DNA from: Amoebidium appalachense
Lineage: Eukaryota > Ichthyosporea
Assembly: GCA_963693365.1 (NCBI GenBank)
Contig: CAVNZM010000011.1
Span: 2,666,001 to 2,730,000 of the forward strand
DNA length: 64,000 nucleotides
Reading direction: 5' to 3'
Each line of letters opens with the position of its first letter. Position 1 is the stretch's first letter. Positions 1-19,316 of the stretch are shown here, piece by piece. Under the pieces are notes generated by a model, which searched no databases, was not told where the DNA came from, and saw only the letters and a program-made list of their open reading frames with translations. Both the position numbers and the translations under genes were made by a program.

Positions 1-6
1 GCGATG

Positions 7-90
<84 letters not shown>

Positions 91-195
91 ATGTGTGTTT
101 TTTTCGTTTTTTTTTTTTTTTTCTTCTTTTTTTTCCCCATCTTTTCCTTTTTTGTTGTTGTTGTGGTGGTGGTGGTGGTGGTGGTGGTTGGTGTG

Positions 196-227
<32 letters not shown>

Positions 228-445
228 TGCGTGTGTGTGAAGGGAGAAGGGGGGGGGGGGGGGGATGTATGTATTCAAGGGCAAATGAACGATCTGTTTG
301 GACTTTTGTGTCCCTGTGGGTGTCTATAAATTAGAGGTTGGTCTTGCATCCCAACGGGAATTGCCGTGCTTGAAAGCGAATTTTGGCTAAAAAAAAAAGG
401 GCATGCATGTAGTAGTGACACTTTATTTTTGTGATCGTTCTGCAG
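1..445. repeat. Microsatellite-rich flank upstream of the first exon
   Basis: The window opens with a (GT)n run to about 88, then T-rich sequence, a (GTG)n run, more GT/GC repeats and a G run ending near 264. The last 20 bases form a T-rich stretch ending in TGCAG at 441-445, which reads as a 3' splice site. I see no coding sequence here, and it is probably the end of an intron. Confidence 0.6.
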
Positions 446-4791
<4,346 letters not shown>

Positions 4792-5167
4792 TTTCACTTT
4801 TTCTTCTTCTTCTTCCTTTTTTCTTCAAGAAAAATCTTAAGGAGAAGGGGGGTTCTCATTTCTGTTTCTTTCAGCAATGCAACCCCCCCCCCCCCCCCCC
4901 TCCCCCGGCCCCTGGTGGCCATTTACCACCCCCACCACCTACTTTCTATGTTCCCAAGCCCACAGTCTCCTTTGCTGTTTGCTAAATGTTTTGTTTTCTT
5001 CCAACCTGCATCCTCCCTTCTTCACATGCTCGTGTTTGGGGCGTTTTCTTCTTGATGCCCAACCCTTTGTTCCTGGCCCTGTTTTTTTGGCATTTGTAGT
5101 ATTATCGGTGGTGATGTTTGTTCGCATGTGTGTGTTGGGAAGGTGGTGAGGGAGGGGAGGGGGGGGG
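4792..5167. other. Intergenic spacer between two plus-strand genes
   Basis: T-rich and C-run sequence lies between the stop at 4789-4791 and the candidate start at 5168. No convincing coding sequence is visible, and no clear TATA box precedes 5168. Confidence 0.4.
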
Positions 5168-8739
<3,572 letters not shown>

Positions 8740-10250
8740 TTTTGGACCAATCAGTATTCGTAGTGAGATTACGGCAACACGGTTACCATCTTTTGGTGGG
8801 TGTCGACGAGACATAGTTTTTATTTATTGGCTTACTCACTTGCTTGATAGGTATTCCCCCCCCCCCCCCCCCCCCCCCCCCCCCGAACGTGTGGTGCCCG
8901 TTTTGTGAACTAGAGATCATGGGAATACGTATATTGGGCGTGCTACCGGCAGGTGTGGAAGCCTATATGATAAATGTTTAGATTAGTGTATATAGCTGCT
9001 AACAAAATTAATAATTGAAAGAATGTGCATTATTCTCAGTGACAACATGCCCTCTGTTGACATTGCCGTTGTAGTTTCACACCAATATTGATACCTATAT
9101 GGTGCCAAGTAAAATGTGAATGAAGTCGTTAAGTCTCTGCTATTTGGTAACTGTGCTTTGTGCTACTAAAACTCGGTGGTATAACAGAAGCATATTACAG
9201 CACTTTACAATATTTAAATAAGCTGAATATTGGACGTTCTAGCTTTGGTGTTCACACCCAAGCTATACCATAAAAAAGCTTGGGTGCTTGGGTTACCGTA
9301 TTCAAATTGAATAGAAAAACTCCGGTATTCATAAGCTTTGAATCGAAACATGTCAAGTGTACGCCTTACGAACGTGTCCCCTGCATCAGGGTTCTATCTG
9401 CATAGTAAATAAATACATAGACCCGGTGCGTTGGGTTTATCGGTACTGTTTCCGCTCTGCTGCCTTATTTGATCCCATCGTGTCTGCATATAGTAATTCG
9501 TTCTGTGTAATACATCGTCCCTGGAGAGGTGGGCAAAATTCCTCGATTAGATCGGCTGGCCGCCGACTAAGTAAAGTATACCAGATACTACGTACACTGT
9601 CACACGTGACGCGTAAAGAAAAACAGCAGGAAGCTTGCAAACCAGCTTGAAATAACATATAAAAAATATGTTCATAACGAAAATAGGCTTGAGGTATCTG
9701 GCTATGCGTTTCTTTTTTTTTTTTTCTTTTCTTTTTCTGTTCTCCAAGCTAATCACTTGGGCCTCAAATGCTCTTCTTTTGATATAGCTTCACTTCAACA
9801 TGAAAAAAAAAAAGGCGCCGTAAGCCCCAGCCCAGGAACGTTCAGCAGGAATACCCCTTTCTACAGGTATTGGTTGGATATGCAATTTTTAATGCACCAA
9901 TGAAAACCCAGCACTTGCCTATAGCCCTTCACTTAAGCTGGCTCCAGGATAGCAGCCTGTTTTGGTTGCGTGTTGCCGGGACAGATCACGACACCGTGTC
10001 GGTTGGGACTGATTTAGGGTTTCTCGATTTTGGAATTCCCAATTCGCCGCGGCCAATCAACAGCCATCCATACGTATGTAGTTGTCAACGCCAACGTACA
10101 ACCAACAACTGTGTTGTTTCAACTGTACACATACAAGCTTTTACGCCCGCAACGCATAGTACGCTAAGTATAATGCCGTGCACACACATAAACCGAGCCA
10201 TTAGATAGGAATACTGTAATGTTTTTATAATGAATTTATGATAAATAGCC
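8740..10250. other. Intergenic region without recognisable genes
   Basis: Mostly moderately AT-rich unique sequence with a poly-C run at 8851-8884, a T-rich stretch at 9711-9735 and a short A run at 9802-9813. I found no open frame with splice support, no RNA gene and no clear promoter. Confidence 0.5.
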
Positions 10251-11461
10251 ATGCCAAAAAAAAAAAAGCGGGTCCTGAAAGGGGCAGCGTTACGAAACAA
10301 GGAAAAATATGATAAAGAGAAAGCTGAGCAACAAGAACGAGAGCAAAGGAGAATAGACTCTGATCATGAGGATCAAAATGAGCCTGCCCCCCAACCTAAG
10401 AAGATAAAGCTAAGAAGATCGCACAAAAGAATAACAGAAGAATGGTTTCCTCCCGCTAGTGTCCTTCCTAAAGCAAAACCGGTCGTTTTCTCCGACCTGA
10501 ACGCAGATGACAGTGGCGAGGAGTCTGCTGGGGAAGGAAACAACAATGATCCTGACGCCTTAGCGGACCCTGAAAACGAAGCACCGAAACGTAAACTTTA
10601 CAACAAGGAATTTGATTTTAAGATTGAATTTTGGGACGGGTTTTCTGAACACAAAATCTTCACTACGAAACAAGGAGAGAAAACTCACTTCGCCTGCAAC
10701 CTGTGTGGGAAGGCAATCCCACATCAACATGGCTGAACAGGCTCAATCACCCCGTCACGTGGGGAATGTCAAACAACGCGTTGAGTACACGACTGGACGA
10801 ACTCGAAGTATGCGCGGCTATGATCAGTGGTGAGTTACCCACCTACCGCACTCCCATTCTCGTCTTTTGCTCCCGCCTTATTTTGCGCATGATAGGCAAA
10901 CATGAAGCCGCCAACTTGTTTGCTGCCCTCGCTGGTACGAAAACGGCGACGGAGCACGTCAACTGTATTATTAACAACGTAAAGGAATTCGAGAAAAGCG
11001 AGGCGAACGTGTTGCGTTCACTGGATCACATGTACGCCCACCAGCAGCTTTCAGCCCGCGGTCACATGGCGAAAGACTCGGCTTCGACCACGTTTTATGT
11101 GCGTGACGACAGTGCTCGGGGCGTGCAGGTGCACAAGTACACGATACCCACGTCTATGGAGAGAAAGTCCATACCTCTGCCACGTTATTCCACTGTGAAG
11201 GAAATGAACGCGTACATTGAGAAGGAAACACCAGCCCGCAAATGGTTTCGGCACATTCCAGACGACGTGCTTAGTGATCCGGAGGAACCGGAGGCGCCCG
11301 CGGCGCACGGCTTCTATACCGAGCTCGAGGAGTATATCAAGATAGCGGCCTTTGTAGTCATGACCGAGGCACAGCTAAAGAAACACGGAAAGTGGGTGTG
11401 GCTTGGACATGGTTACTCTGCGGATAAAATCGAGCGGCACGAGCCCGATGACTTTGGCATC
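10251..11461 (+). pseudogene. Unrecognised gene, 5' part, split by a retrotransposon
   Basis: An ATG at 10251 opens a frame starting with a nuclear-localisation-like MPKKKKRV, a charged region and an acidic middle. It ends in a zinc-ligand-like FACNLCGKAI before a stop at 10734-10736. A second frame (-1 relative) overlaps it from about 10700 and continues with TWLNRLNHPVTW to 11461. The two frames look like one protein: a CxxC half-finger followed by a helical region, somewhat BED-like in spacing. The second frame is cut at 11461 by the left LTR of the chromovirus and resumes at 19317. I do not recognise the family. Coding beyond 10736 depends on a frameshift, either real decay, programmed slippage or a sequence error. 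Confidence 0.5.
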
Positions 11462-12238
11462 TGTAAAGTATCCTCACGGACACTTCAGTGTAAAATGTAT
11501 GTGTATGAGTGTAAACGGGGTTCACTCTGAACTGGATTTCAGAGGATCGATGCGTGCGTTTATATACGGATGGTCGACCCGGACAAGATTACTTGACCAA
11601 TTACACAACTCCCTAGCCGACCAATCATATTACAGATTAGTACAGGGCTAGTAATTACTGTGTGTGACTACTTGGTCTCTTGCCGGTTCTAACACTCATA
11701 TATAATCTTTACTGCTGCATGACTTATGACTTACACAGCCCCGAAATATACTCCAAATAAACAGGTACCAGTACTTTTCCTGTTTATGACTTTGGTTACC
11801 AGTTACCTTTCGGAGTGCTGTCTCTCTCACATGTGTAACTGCAGGTTTACAACGACCACTCATTGCAGCTGGACTTTACCGGGATGCCCTCAACATGACT
11901 GGTCGAATATGAGACTCCCCAATCACTCACAACCTGCTTGTTAGTTATTCGTTCTCTATGGCCGCAGCATTTACGTGTTCCAATCAACACAGAAGAGGCC
12001 ATAAGTGTCCACTCACGCGAGTCTCACTGTAGTTCGTTTCCAAGTAACCGAACATATGTAATTGTATTTGATCATCCGATTGGAAAAGCAGATATAACAT
12101 TTATGATTGGCTCATTCATCAGCAAACGCCGACATCTGACTGGATGAGCCGGCACCGACGAATTGTAAATAAAGCAAATAGATCTGAATAGATCTGAATC
12201 GATCGATTGACACGAATGCTCGCCGCGGAGACATAACA
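11462..12238 (-). repeat. 3' LTR of the chromovirus
   Basis: The element is read on the minus strand, so this is the downstream LTR. It starts TGTAAAG on the plus strand and ends ATAACA, and its length equals that of the partner LTR. Plus-strand landmarks inside include CCAATCA words and an AATAAA near 12168. Confidence 0.93.
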
Positions 12239-12286
12239 ATCCCCCCTCAGCAGGAAATCTGAGCTCCGACGAAGAAGAGACAAAGT

Positions 12287-15200
12287 TTAACACATCGAAT
12301 CAAGTTTCTTTTCCCGCCGTGGGAACAGAACATCGCGCAACTGCCGTCGTCGTAAAAGACGAGCCGTGCGTGCATCTGTAGCATTTGGTGTCGAGTTAAC
12401 ACTCACCGACTGAGTGACGTCGACCTGTTTGTCTACCCGTGGTGTTTTTGGATTTCTAGGAACAACAACCTTAGGATGAGAAGGTTGTCTAACTACCCGA
12501 CGTTCGTATGCTTGGATTAACTCTGGGCACCATAATAAAGACTCTGGACGCCACTGATTGAAAGCCGTGTCGTAGCCTGCAAATTTGACTCGATAATAAG
12601 TGGTTGCATGGCCGTTGACTGTAACTACTTTCTTATCCAAAATTTTCTCTACCGTGGTGTCCATGCCACCTAACTCTGGAATACCGTTATGCTGGGTGTT
12701 AGGACACTGAGAAAACGTCGAAAGAGCACGGAAGGCAAATTCGTGGTAAGCCTTAATGTCGTCGACGTTATACTGGCGAATATCGTGCTCATTCACCGTA
12801 TGCCGGAGTTTGTATTCAGTACTACCTATCCGGGCTAACACTATATATGGACCCAAGAACCGTGGTCTCCATTTCTTCACGGGGCCACCCTTAGCACGGG
12901 TGAAATTCCTAACCAACACCTTACTGCCCACTTTAAAAGTACGGAGAGGAATGTTAGTGTTAGTGCTGTTAGTAAGAGATTCATGTGCTTGCTCTGTACG
13001 TTGCCGTGCCACTTCACGGGCATGCAAAACTCGAGCCAACACCTCCTCCCTATACTTAGTCCACTCTTCCATACGGAGAGGACCAGAGAAGGCAGGAAGC
13101 ATACTCACATCTAAGAACTCGGTACACTCCTGACCATGCACAAGAAAATACGGAGAAAAACCAGTGATAGCATTAGGTGTGGTACGATAAGCGTGCACCA
13201 CAAAAGGAAGTACACTATCCCAGTCAGCGTGCTCCATATCCACATATTTTGCTAAACACGATTGAAACACTGCATGTGCACGTTCAGCAACGCCATTTGC
13301 TTGAGGGTGGTAAGCAGACGTATGCAACAATGACACACCCAACAGTTTACACACCTCACTCATTATTTCAGACAAAAATGAGCTACCCCTATCACTTAAC
13401 ACAGAACGGGGGGGGCCAAAACGAAGACAAACATGATGCAAAAACACACGTGCCAACGTCACTGCATCACTTGAACGAATAGGGACAGTTTCAGTCCAAC
13501 GTGTAGCTAAATCAGTGAGAGTAACAATATAATGATTACCCTGCACTGTTTCGGGGAAAGGCCCCATCACATCCATAGCTACCCGTTCAAAAGCCTTAAT
13601 AAAAGTACCATGATACTGGGGGACCCGACTTCGCATGTGTGTGGATTGATTGTGAAATGCACATGCATGACATCCCAACACCTTTCTCTCCACATCCTTA
13701 CTCATGCCAGGCCAATAATAATTCACTTGCACACGTTGATATGTACGGGACACACCTAAATGACCCGCCCACGGAGCATCATGCATGTGTTCAAGCACCA
13801 TATCAACCAAACGAGGGGGAACCCACAAACGTTGACCTTGTGGCCCACTTAAATGATAAAGAACACCATCTTGCAACACACATTGGAGAGCACACCTTTT
13901 TGTACGATTTTCCCATGTCCGACGTTGGCCTTTGGTGGGTTTATCCACCGAAAAAACCATATCCCCTGGACGTTGCTCCACTTGACATATCACGTCGTGC
14001 AAAAACCTGTCACTGCGTTGTGACGACACCACCTGTTCCTGAAAAACAGGTGTAGAAAACTGGGAAGGAGAGGTGAACGAATTCGGGGTCCCACCGTGTA
14101 CCGGGGCCCCTACCTTCACCATACTATCCTTAAGAGAGGAGATGTCTACTTCAGCAGCCCACACATGCTGATTTGACACGTTGATTGAATCTACTTCAAC
14201 ATTTACTCCATCAAAAGGGTGTGTTTGGGTGAATTTATCATACTCGATGTATGCATTTCTACTGAGTGCATCACAATCTTTCATACTTTCACCTTTTGCA
14301 TAAAAAGCCTTGTAATCAAACGAAGCTAACTCTGCAGCCCACCGTTGCATGCGTTCGTTGGTTAGCTTAGTAAGACCTTTCATGGCTAAAGTAGGTTTGT
14401 GATCAGAATACACCTCAAACGTCCTACCTACCAAAATATGTCTCCACTCTTTGGTAATGAAATGATAGATAGCATGACTTTCCCGTTCTGGATTACTGTA
14501 ACGTCGTTCCGTGGGGGAAAATACTCGACTGCCATATGCAACTACTCTATCTACTTTATCCTGTTCTTGATACAGTATGCCACCCTCACTGACTAAACTG
14601 GCATCTACCCGAACTCGGAAAATACCTTGTGTGGGGGGGAAATCGGGGTGAACGAGAACATTATCACTTACCAATACTTCTTTTAACCGTTCAAAAGCTT
14701 CTAAAGCTTCAGAGTCCCACAACACGGGGGCTTTTCTGTCACCACCTGTCTGCTTAGTAAGAGGGTGAGCAATTTCGGCATACCTCCGTATAAAACGACG
14801 GAGGTAATTGGTTAGTCCTAGAAACTGCCTGAGCTGAGTGACCGTTTTAGGGTGAGGCCATTCTGTAATAGCCTTGATTTTACTAGGATCAGGAATAACA
14901 CCATCCTTCGTGATCCTATGACCCAGGAATTTAACATCTTGCACCCCCACTATGGTCTTTTTACCACTCACTTTCATACCAGCAGCTTCCAACACAGAGA
15001 ACACTTTTTCACAATTAGAAACTAATTCTTCAAACGTTCTCCCTTTGACACATGCGTCATCCATATAACACGCCGTATACGATAAACACGGACGCAAGAT
15101 ATCGCGCATAATACGACACAAATTTGCAGGTGCATGCACAAGACCTTGGGGCATCACAGTAAACTGCCACAACTCACCATCGAATGCAAAAGCAGTCTTC

Positions 15201-17072
15201 TCCTTATCCTCTTCCCTAAGCCGACACTGAAAAAATGCATTTTTCAAATCGAGGACACAGAACCACTTATAGCCATGAAAACTATCAAGTAATTCATCAA
15301 TACGGGGAAGGGGAAAGAGATCCTTTTTAGTGACAGAGTTAAGGCCGCGTAGGTCTGTGCACATCCTGTAGGACCCGTCTGGTTTTTTAATTAAAAGTAC
15401 CGGTGACCGCCACTGACTTTTACTAGGCTCTAAAATCTGCATTTCTCGAAATTCACTAATCATTTGCCTACCTGACTCTAATTTCGATTGCTCCATTCGA
15501 TACTGAGGCATCACCACAGGACTGGCATCACCTGTATCAATTGCCACTGTATATCCCTTCACAAAACCGTGATCTTTTGGATGCCTAAGAAATACATTTT
15601 TGACTCGATTTAACATGGGAAGAATTAAGGCACGTTGCTGATCCGTCCAACCTGGATCTACCATACCCCAGGGGAGACTCACTTCACCGGAATCACCCTC
15701 CTTGTTACAGTTACTACTTGCACCTTCACCTGCACACACTCCGTCTGCTTTACCAATATCATCACTAGAAGGGCCCTTTTCTGTGGATGAGGGATTGACA
15801 CCTACTGCATCGGACTGATGACCAGACACCGTGGTAACCGCAGACACTGAAACACCATCAACCGTAGGCGAGCGACTTCCTGTTGGTGTTGATGTCTCGG
15901 GCTGGCCACATGCTTCCGGATTACTAAGTTTATCTGAAGGTAGCTCGGGGGTGGGGATAACTATTTCTGCAACAACTGTATCGAAAGGCAGCTGCCCTTC
16001 GATATATCCCAATCGCGTGCCAGCAGGTATTACTAATTCTGAATCAAAATTTCGATTTTCTACTTCGATCATGATTGTTTTATCAGCCGCCACTTTACTA
16101 TATGAAGGACTCACAAATGGAAGTAACCTAGCTGCCGGAACAAAGACACCTATATCTGCCACGACAGCAAATTTGTCTAAGTTCACCCGGACGAATGCAC
16201 GACTGTGGGGAGGTACACAAATTTCGCTGACAGTGTGTGCAGTACTTTGATACCCCTCCGTACCCGTGTGCAAACGTACACTACCACCCTTCTTCAAATG
16301 CAACTTATTAGATTCTTCATCTAACAATTTAACATGTGCCTTTGAAAATGGACGGCCTAAAATCATACTCTGACCCATGTTTGCACAAACAGCAAACGTG
16401 ACAAATAATGTGTGGGAACCAATGGTACATGGGAGAGTGACCCGGCCCACCACATTCAACGATGCATCAGGATTGGCAGTCTTCACACCACTCACTAAGT
16501 TATTTGAAAACATTGTAACACGTGCACCCATCTTCATTAAATTACAAATAACTTTTTCATGCACACAATTAATGTTTGCACCACCATCTAAAAGAGCATC
16601 ATGAATTTGAACATCACCCAATACCACAGGAACATATAACCGTGCTTCTGGCTGAATTAAAGATGCAAACACTTCCTGTAACACAGAAATTTCCACTTCA
16701 CTACTTTCCACACTAGTCTCTATCACCGACACAGAAATATTGGAAGGGGGGGAGGGGGTGGGGGGTGGGGAGGGGGTGGGGGAAGGGGAAAAGGGGGGGG
16801 ACGGGAGGAAGGGGGGGTGGGGGGTGTGGGGAAAGGGGGGAAAGGGGGGAACGGGGGAAAGACTTAGCTTCATGCTGATTCTCAACGAGAGAGGGGGTAA
16901 ATTGCACCACAGCAGTTTTAACTGACTGATTTACGGCACCAGGCCGTGAGTGATTTATTGTCTTATTTACTTCAACAGTATCTGTATAACAAGACACGTT
17001 GATTTTAGACATTTCACTATCACTGCACATAGCCTCAACTGCAATATACTCTACCCCACTCTCAGCGCCCCG
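12287..17072 (-). CDS. pol: Chromovirus pol polyprotein (PR-RT-RH-IN-chromodomain)
   Basis: The long frame from 16885 to 12287 encodes about 1,530 residues. In order: an aspartic-protease-like segment (ALLDGGANIN, where D-S/T-G is usual), reverse transcriptase with the catalytic YMDD, RNase H (RVDAS, ERES, SDHKP), integrase with an HHCC-like zinc site (HLGVSRT to CHAC) and DD35E residues (AMDVMGPFP, VLSDRGSSF, GVAERAH), then a C-terminal chromodomain (VEKILDKK to QWRPESLL). Upstream, 17072-16713 is open in the gag frame, and the two frames meet inside a C-rich low-complexity stretch (16740-16860). One homopolymer indel there would make gag-pol continuous apart from the TGA at 17073-17075. Confidence 0.92.
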
Positions 17073-18470
17073 TCAACGCCGACGCTCGGCCAAAATTTTA
17101 GCCGACGCCTGCTGAGCATGATCTTTCCACCTAATACCTTCGGGGGCTGAGGGAAAAGTCTTAGGCAATTTTCGGTTGGGACAGTCCCGTTTCTGATGCC
17201 CTATCCCCGTACAATGAAAACAAACTCGATCTGAAATAGGCACTACTGGTCTCTCACTACCCTGTTGGCTACCGTGCTTGCCGTTTTTCTGATAGGGAGC
17301 CGGGCGACGGGGTTGACGGTCATTTTTGGCCTTACCACCGGCAGCCTGGAAGGCAGCCACCTGAGCCGATAAGCTAGCTATCTGAGCCTGCAGGGCAGCA
17401 ATCTCCGGAGCACCAATACCACTACCGTTGTTACCTGGGGTGGAAACACTATTGACCTGCGCTTTCTTGGCCGCCTGCCGACTAGCGAAACGACCCTCGA
17501 GCTTGTTAATAATTTTTGACTGAGCCTCATCGAGCCTGCTATTTGCCTGAGCTATTTCCCACAACTGCGCATCTGCCTCAAACGTATTCCTGTATAAACT
17601 ACGTTGCATTTGACCGCTGACGTCGGTGTTCAAACCAGCTAACTCCAGCAGACGGCGAAACGTGTTGGTATGTGCCGTCACTTGGCCACCAATACTGGCA
17701 GCCGTGGCATCCGACGTGGGAGTGAAACGGAGGGCCCGGATCTGTGTCTCATATGATTCACGCCGAATGTTGGTCAGCCAGTAGTTCTCGATGAAACGCA
17801 GCAGCCACTCAGACGCCGTCAGTTCGACTTCGACCTGCAGAATCTCACCCTTGCCCTTGTGCATAGGGCGAGTCGTCTTCAGTGGTGTCCGAGAAGCCAG
17901 GTGAAAGAGAGAGGCCTCCGAACGCTCCTCTCCGTCAATGCTGAGGGCACGAACCGGCACCGTCTTCTTGTCGTTTTCAGGGTCCATGTAGTCGTCAAGG
18001 AGGGTAGCCATCTCCAACACACGAGGATCACCACTTGCCCGGTTCACACTCTGCAGAATCATGACTTGCCACTGGGCCAGGGAAGTGTCGGGGGACAGCT
18101 TGGCGATGCGATCGATGAGACGGTACCATTCAAACACGTTATCAGCCTTGGAGAGTTGAGGAAGCTTGAGCTTCTCCATCATAGCTGCAGCAGCAGCACA
18201 CACTTCAGGAACCTGAGAAGCCCTGGCCGCAGGAGCGTCGTAGAACACTTCATCCATCACAATAGGGTCTTGCCACTCCATCACACAGGGGGGCAGAGCG
18301 TCGAGAAACTCTGGGTCTATCTCATCCTGCGGATCCATAACTTGGCCGCGCCACTGGGTGAACTTGCTGACGGTGGCATCCTTGAGCTTGCCGAGGGGGC
18401 CAAAAACAAGAGCCTGGGCGAAGGTTGCACTCAGCCCGGCGACCGGCGAAAAGGGGGGTTCAGGCTCCAT
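17073..18470 (-). CDS. gag: Chromovirus gag protein with CCHC zinc knuckle
   Basis: The frame runs from an ATG at 18470 (an earlier in-frame ATG exists at 18518) to a TGA at 17073-17075. It encodes about 465 residues with an acidic, Pro-rich N-terminus, a helical capsid-like middle and a basic C-terminus. Near the C-terminus the knuckle CFHCTGIGHQKRDC has CX2CX4HX4C spacing, which binds RNA during particle assembly. The frame stays open for about 360 bases after the stop, in the same frame as the start of pol. That arrangement points to stop-codon readthrough instead of the frameshift common in this group. Confidence 0.88.
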   Translation of the reverse strand: MEPEPPFSPVAGLSATFAQALVFGPLGKLKDATVSKFTQWRGQVMDPQDEIDPEFLDALPPCVMEWQDPIVMDEVFYDAPAARASQVPEVCAAAAAMMEKLKLPQLSKADNVFEWYRLIDRIAKLSPDTSLAQWQVMILQSVNRASGDPRVLEMATLLDDYMDPENDKKTVPVRALSIDGEERSEASLFHLASRTPLKTTRPMHKGKGEILQVEVELTASEWLLRFIENYWLTNIRRESYETQIRALRFTPTSDATAASIGGQVTAHTNTFRRLLELAGLNTDVSGQMQRSLYRNTFEADAQLWEIAQANSRLDEAQSKIINKLEGRFASRQAAKKAQVNSVSTPGNNGSGIGAPEIAALQAQIASLSAQVAAFQAAGGKAKNDRQPRRPAPYQKNGKHGSQQGSERPVVPISDRVCFHCTGIGHQKRDCPNRKLPKTFPSAPEGIRWKDHAQQASAKILAERRR

Positions 18471-18534
18471 GTTGGGGGCGAAAGCAACAGCCGAGACGGA
18501 AGTTTTGCAATATAGCAATTGGATTGGTGTAGCT

Positions 18535-19311
18535 TGTAATGTATCCTCACGGACACTTCAGTGTAAAATGTATGTGTATGAGTGTAAACGGGGTTCACTC
18601 TGAACTGGATTTCAGAGGATCGATGCGTGCGTTTATATACGGATGGTCGACCCGGACAAGATTACTTGACCAATTACACAACTCCCTAGCCGACCAATCA
18701 TATTACAGATTAGTACAGGGCTAGTAATTACTGTGTGTGACTACTTGGTCTCTTGCCGGTTCTAACACTCATATATAATCTTTACTGCTGCATGACTTAT
18801 GACTTACACAGCCCCGAAACATACTCCAAATAAACAGGTACCAGTACTTTTCCTGTTTATGACTTTGGTTACCAGTTACCTTTCGGAGTGCTGTCTCTCT
18901 CACATGTGTAACTGCAGGTTTACAACGACCACTCATTGCAGCTGGACTTTACCGGGATGCCCTCAACATGACTGGTCGAATATGAGACTCCCCAATCACT
19001 CACAACCTGCTTGTTAGTTATTCGTTCTCTATGGCCGCAGCATTTACGTGTTCCAATCAACACAGAAGAGGCCATAAGTGTCCACTCACGCGAGTCTCAC
19101 TGTAGTTCGTTTCCAAGTAACCGAACATATGTAATTGTATTTGATCATCCGATTGGAAAAGCAGATATAACATTTATGATTGGCTCATTCATCAGCAAAC
19201 GCCGACATCTGACTGGATGAGCCGGCACCGACGAATTGTAAATAAAGCAAATAGATCTGAATAGATCTGAATCGATCGATTGACACGAATGCTCGCCGCG
19301 GAGACATAACA
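18535..19311 (-). repeat. 5' LTR of the chromovirus
   Basis: This 777-base copy is almost identical to 11462-12238. On the minus strand it begins TGTTATGTCTCC and ends TTACA, immediately upstream of gag. It should hold the promoter of the element. Confidence 0.93.
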
Positions 19312-19316
19312 GCATC

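Larger units (their letters stand above)
11462..19311 (-). mobile_element. Complete Ty3/gypsy chromovirus-type LTR retrotransposon
   Basis: Two 777-base LTRs (11462-12238 and 18535-19311) flank gag and pol on the minus strand. LTR ends are TG...CA, and the 5-base duplication GCATC is present at 11457-11461 and 19312-19316. The LTRs differ at only about two sites (near 11467 and 11749), so insertion is recent. Gene order (gag, protease, RT, RNase H, integrase, chromodomain) places it in the Ty3 chromoviruses. A purine-rich tract (complement of the C run at 12241-12246) lies next to the 3' LTR as expected of a polypurine tract. A TGG-type primer site is not obvious after the 5' LTR. Confidence 0.95.

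Noticed and set aside
1-240. Long frames of alternating Cys-Val or His-Thr encoded by (GT)n/(CA)n arrays, here and elsewhere
   Set aside because: They are microsatellite translations open in all frames on both strands, with no start context or splice support.
11467-11530. Protein tail read through the LTR after residue DDFGI
   Set aside because: Those codons are LTR sequence, repeated identically at 18540-18603; they are not part of the interrupted gene.
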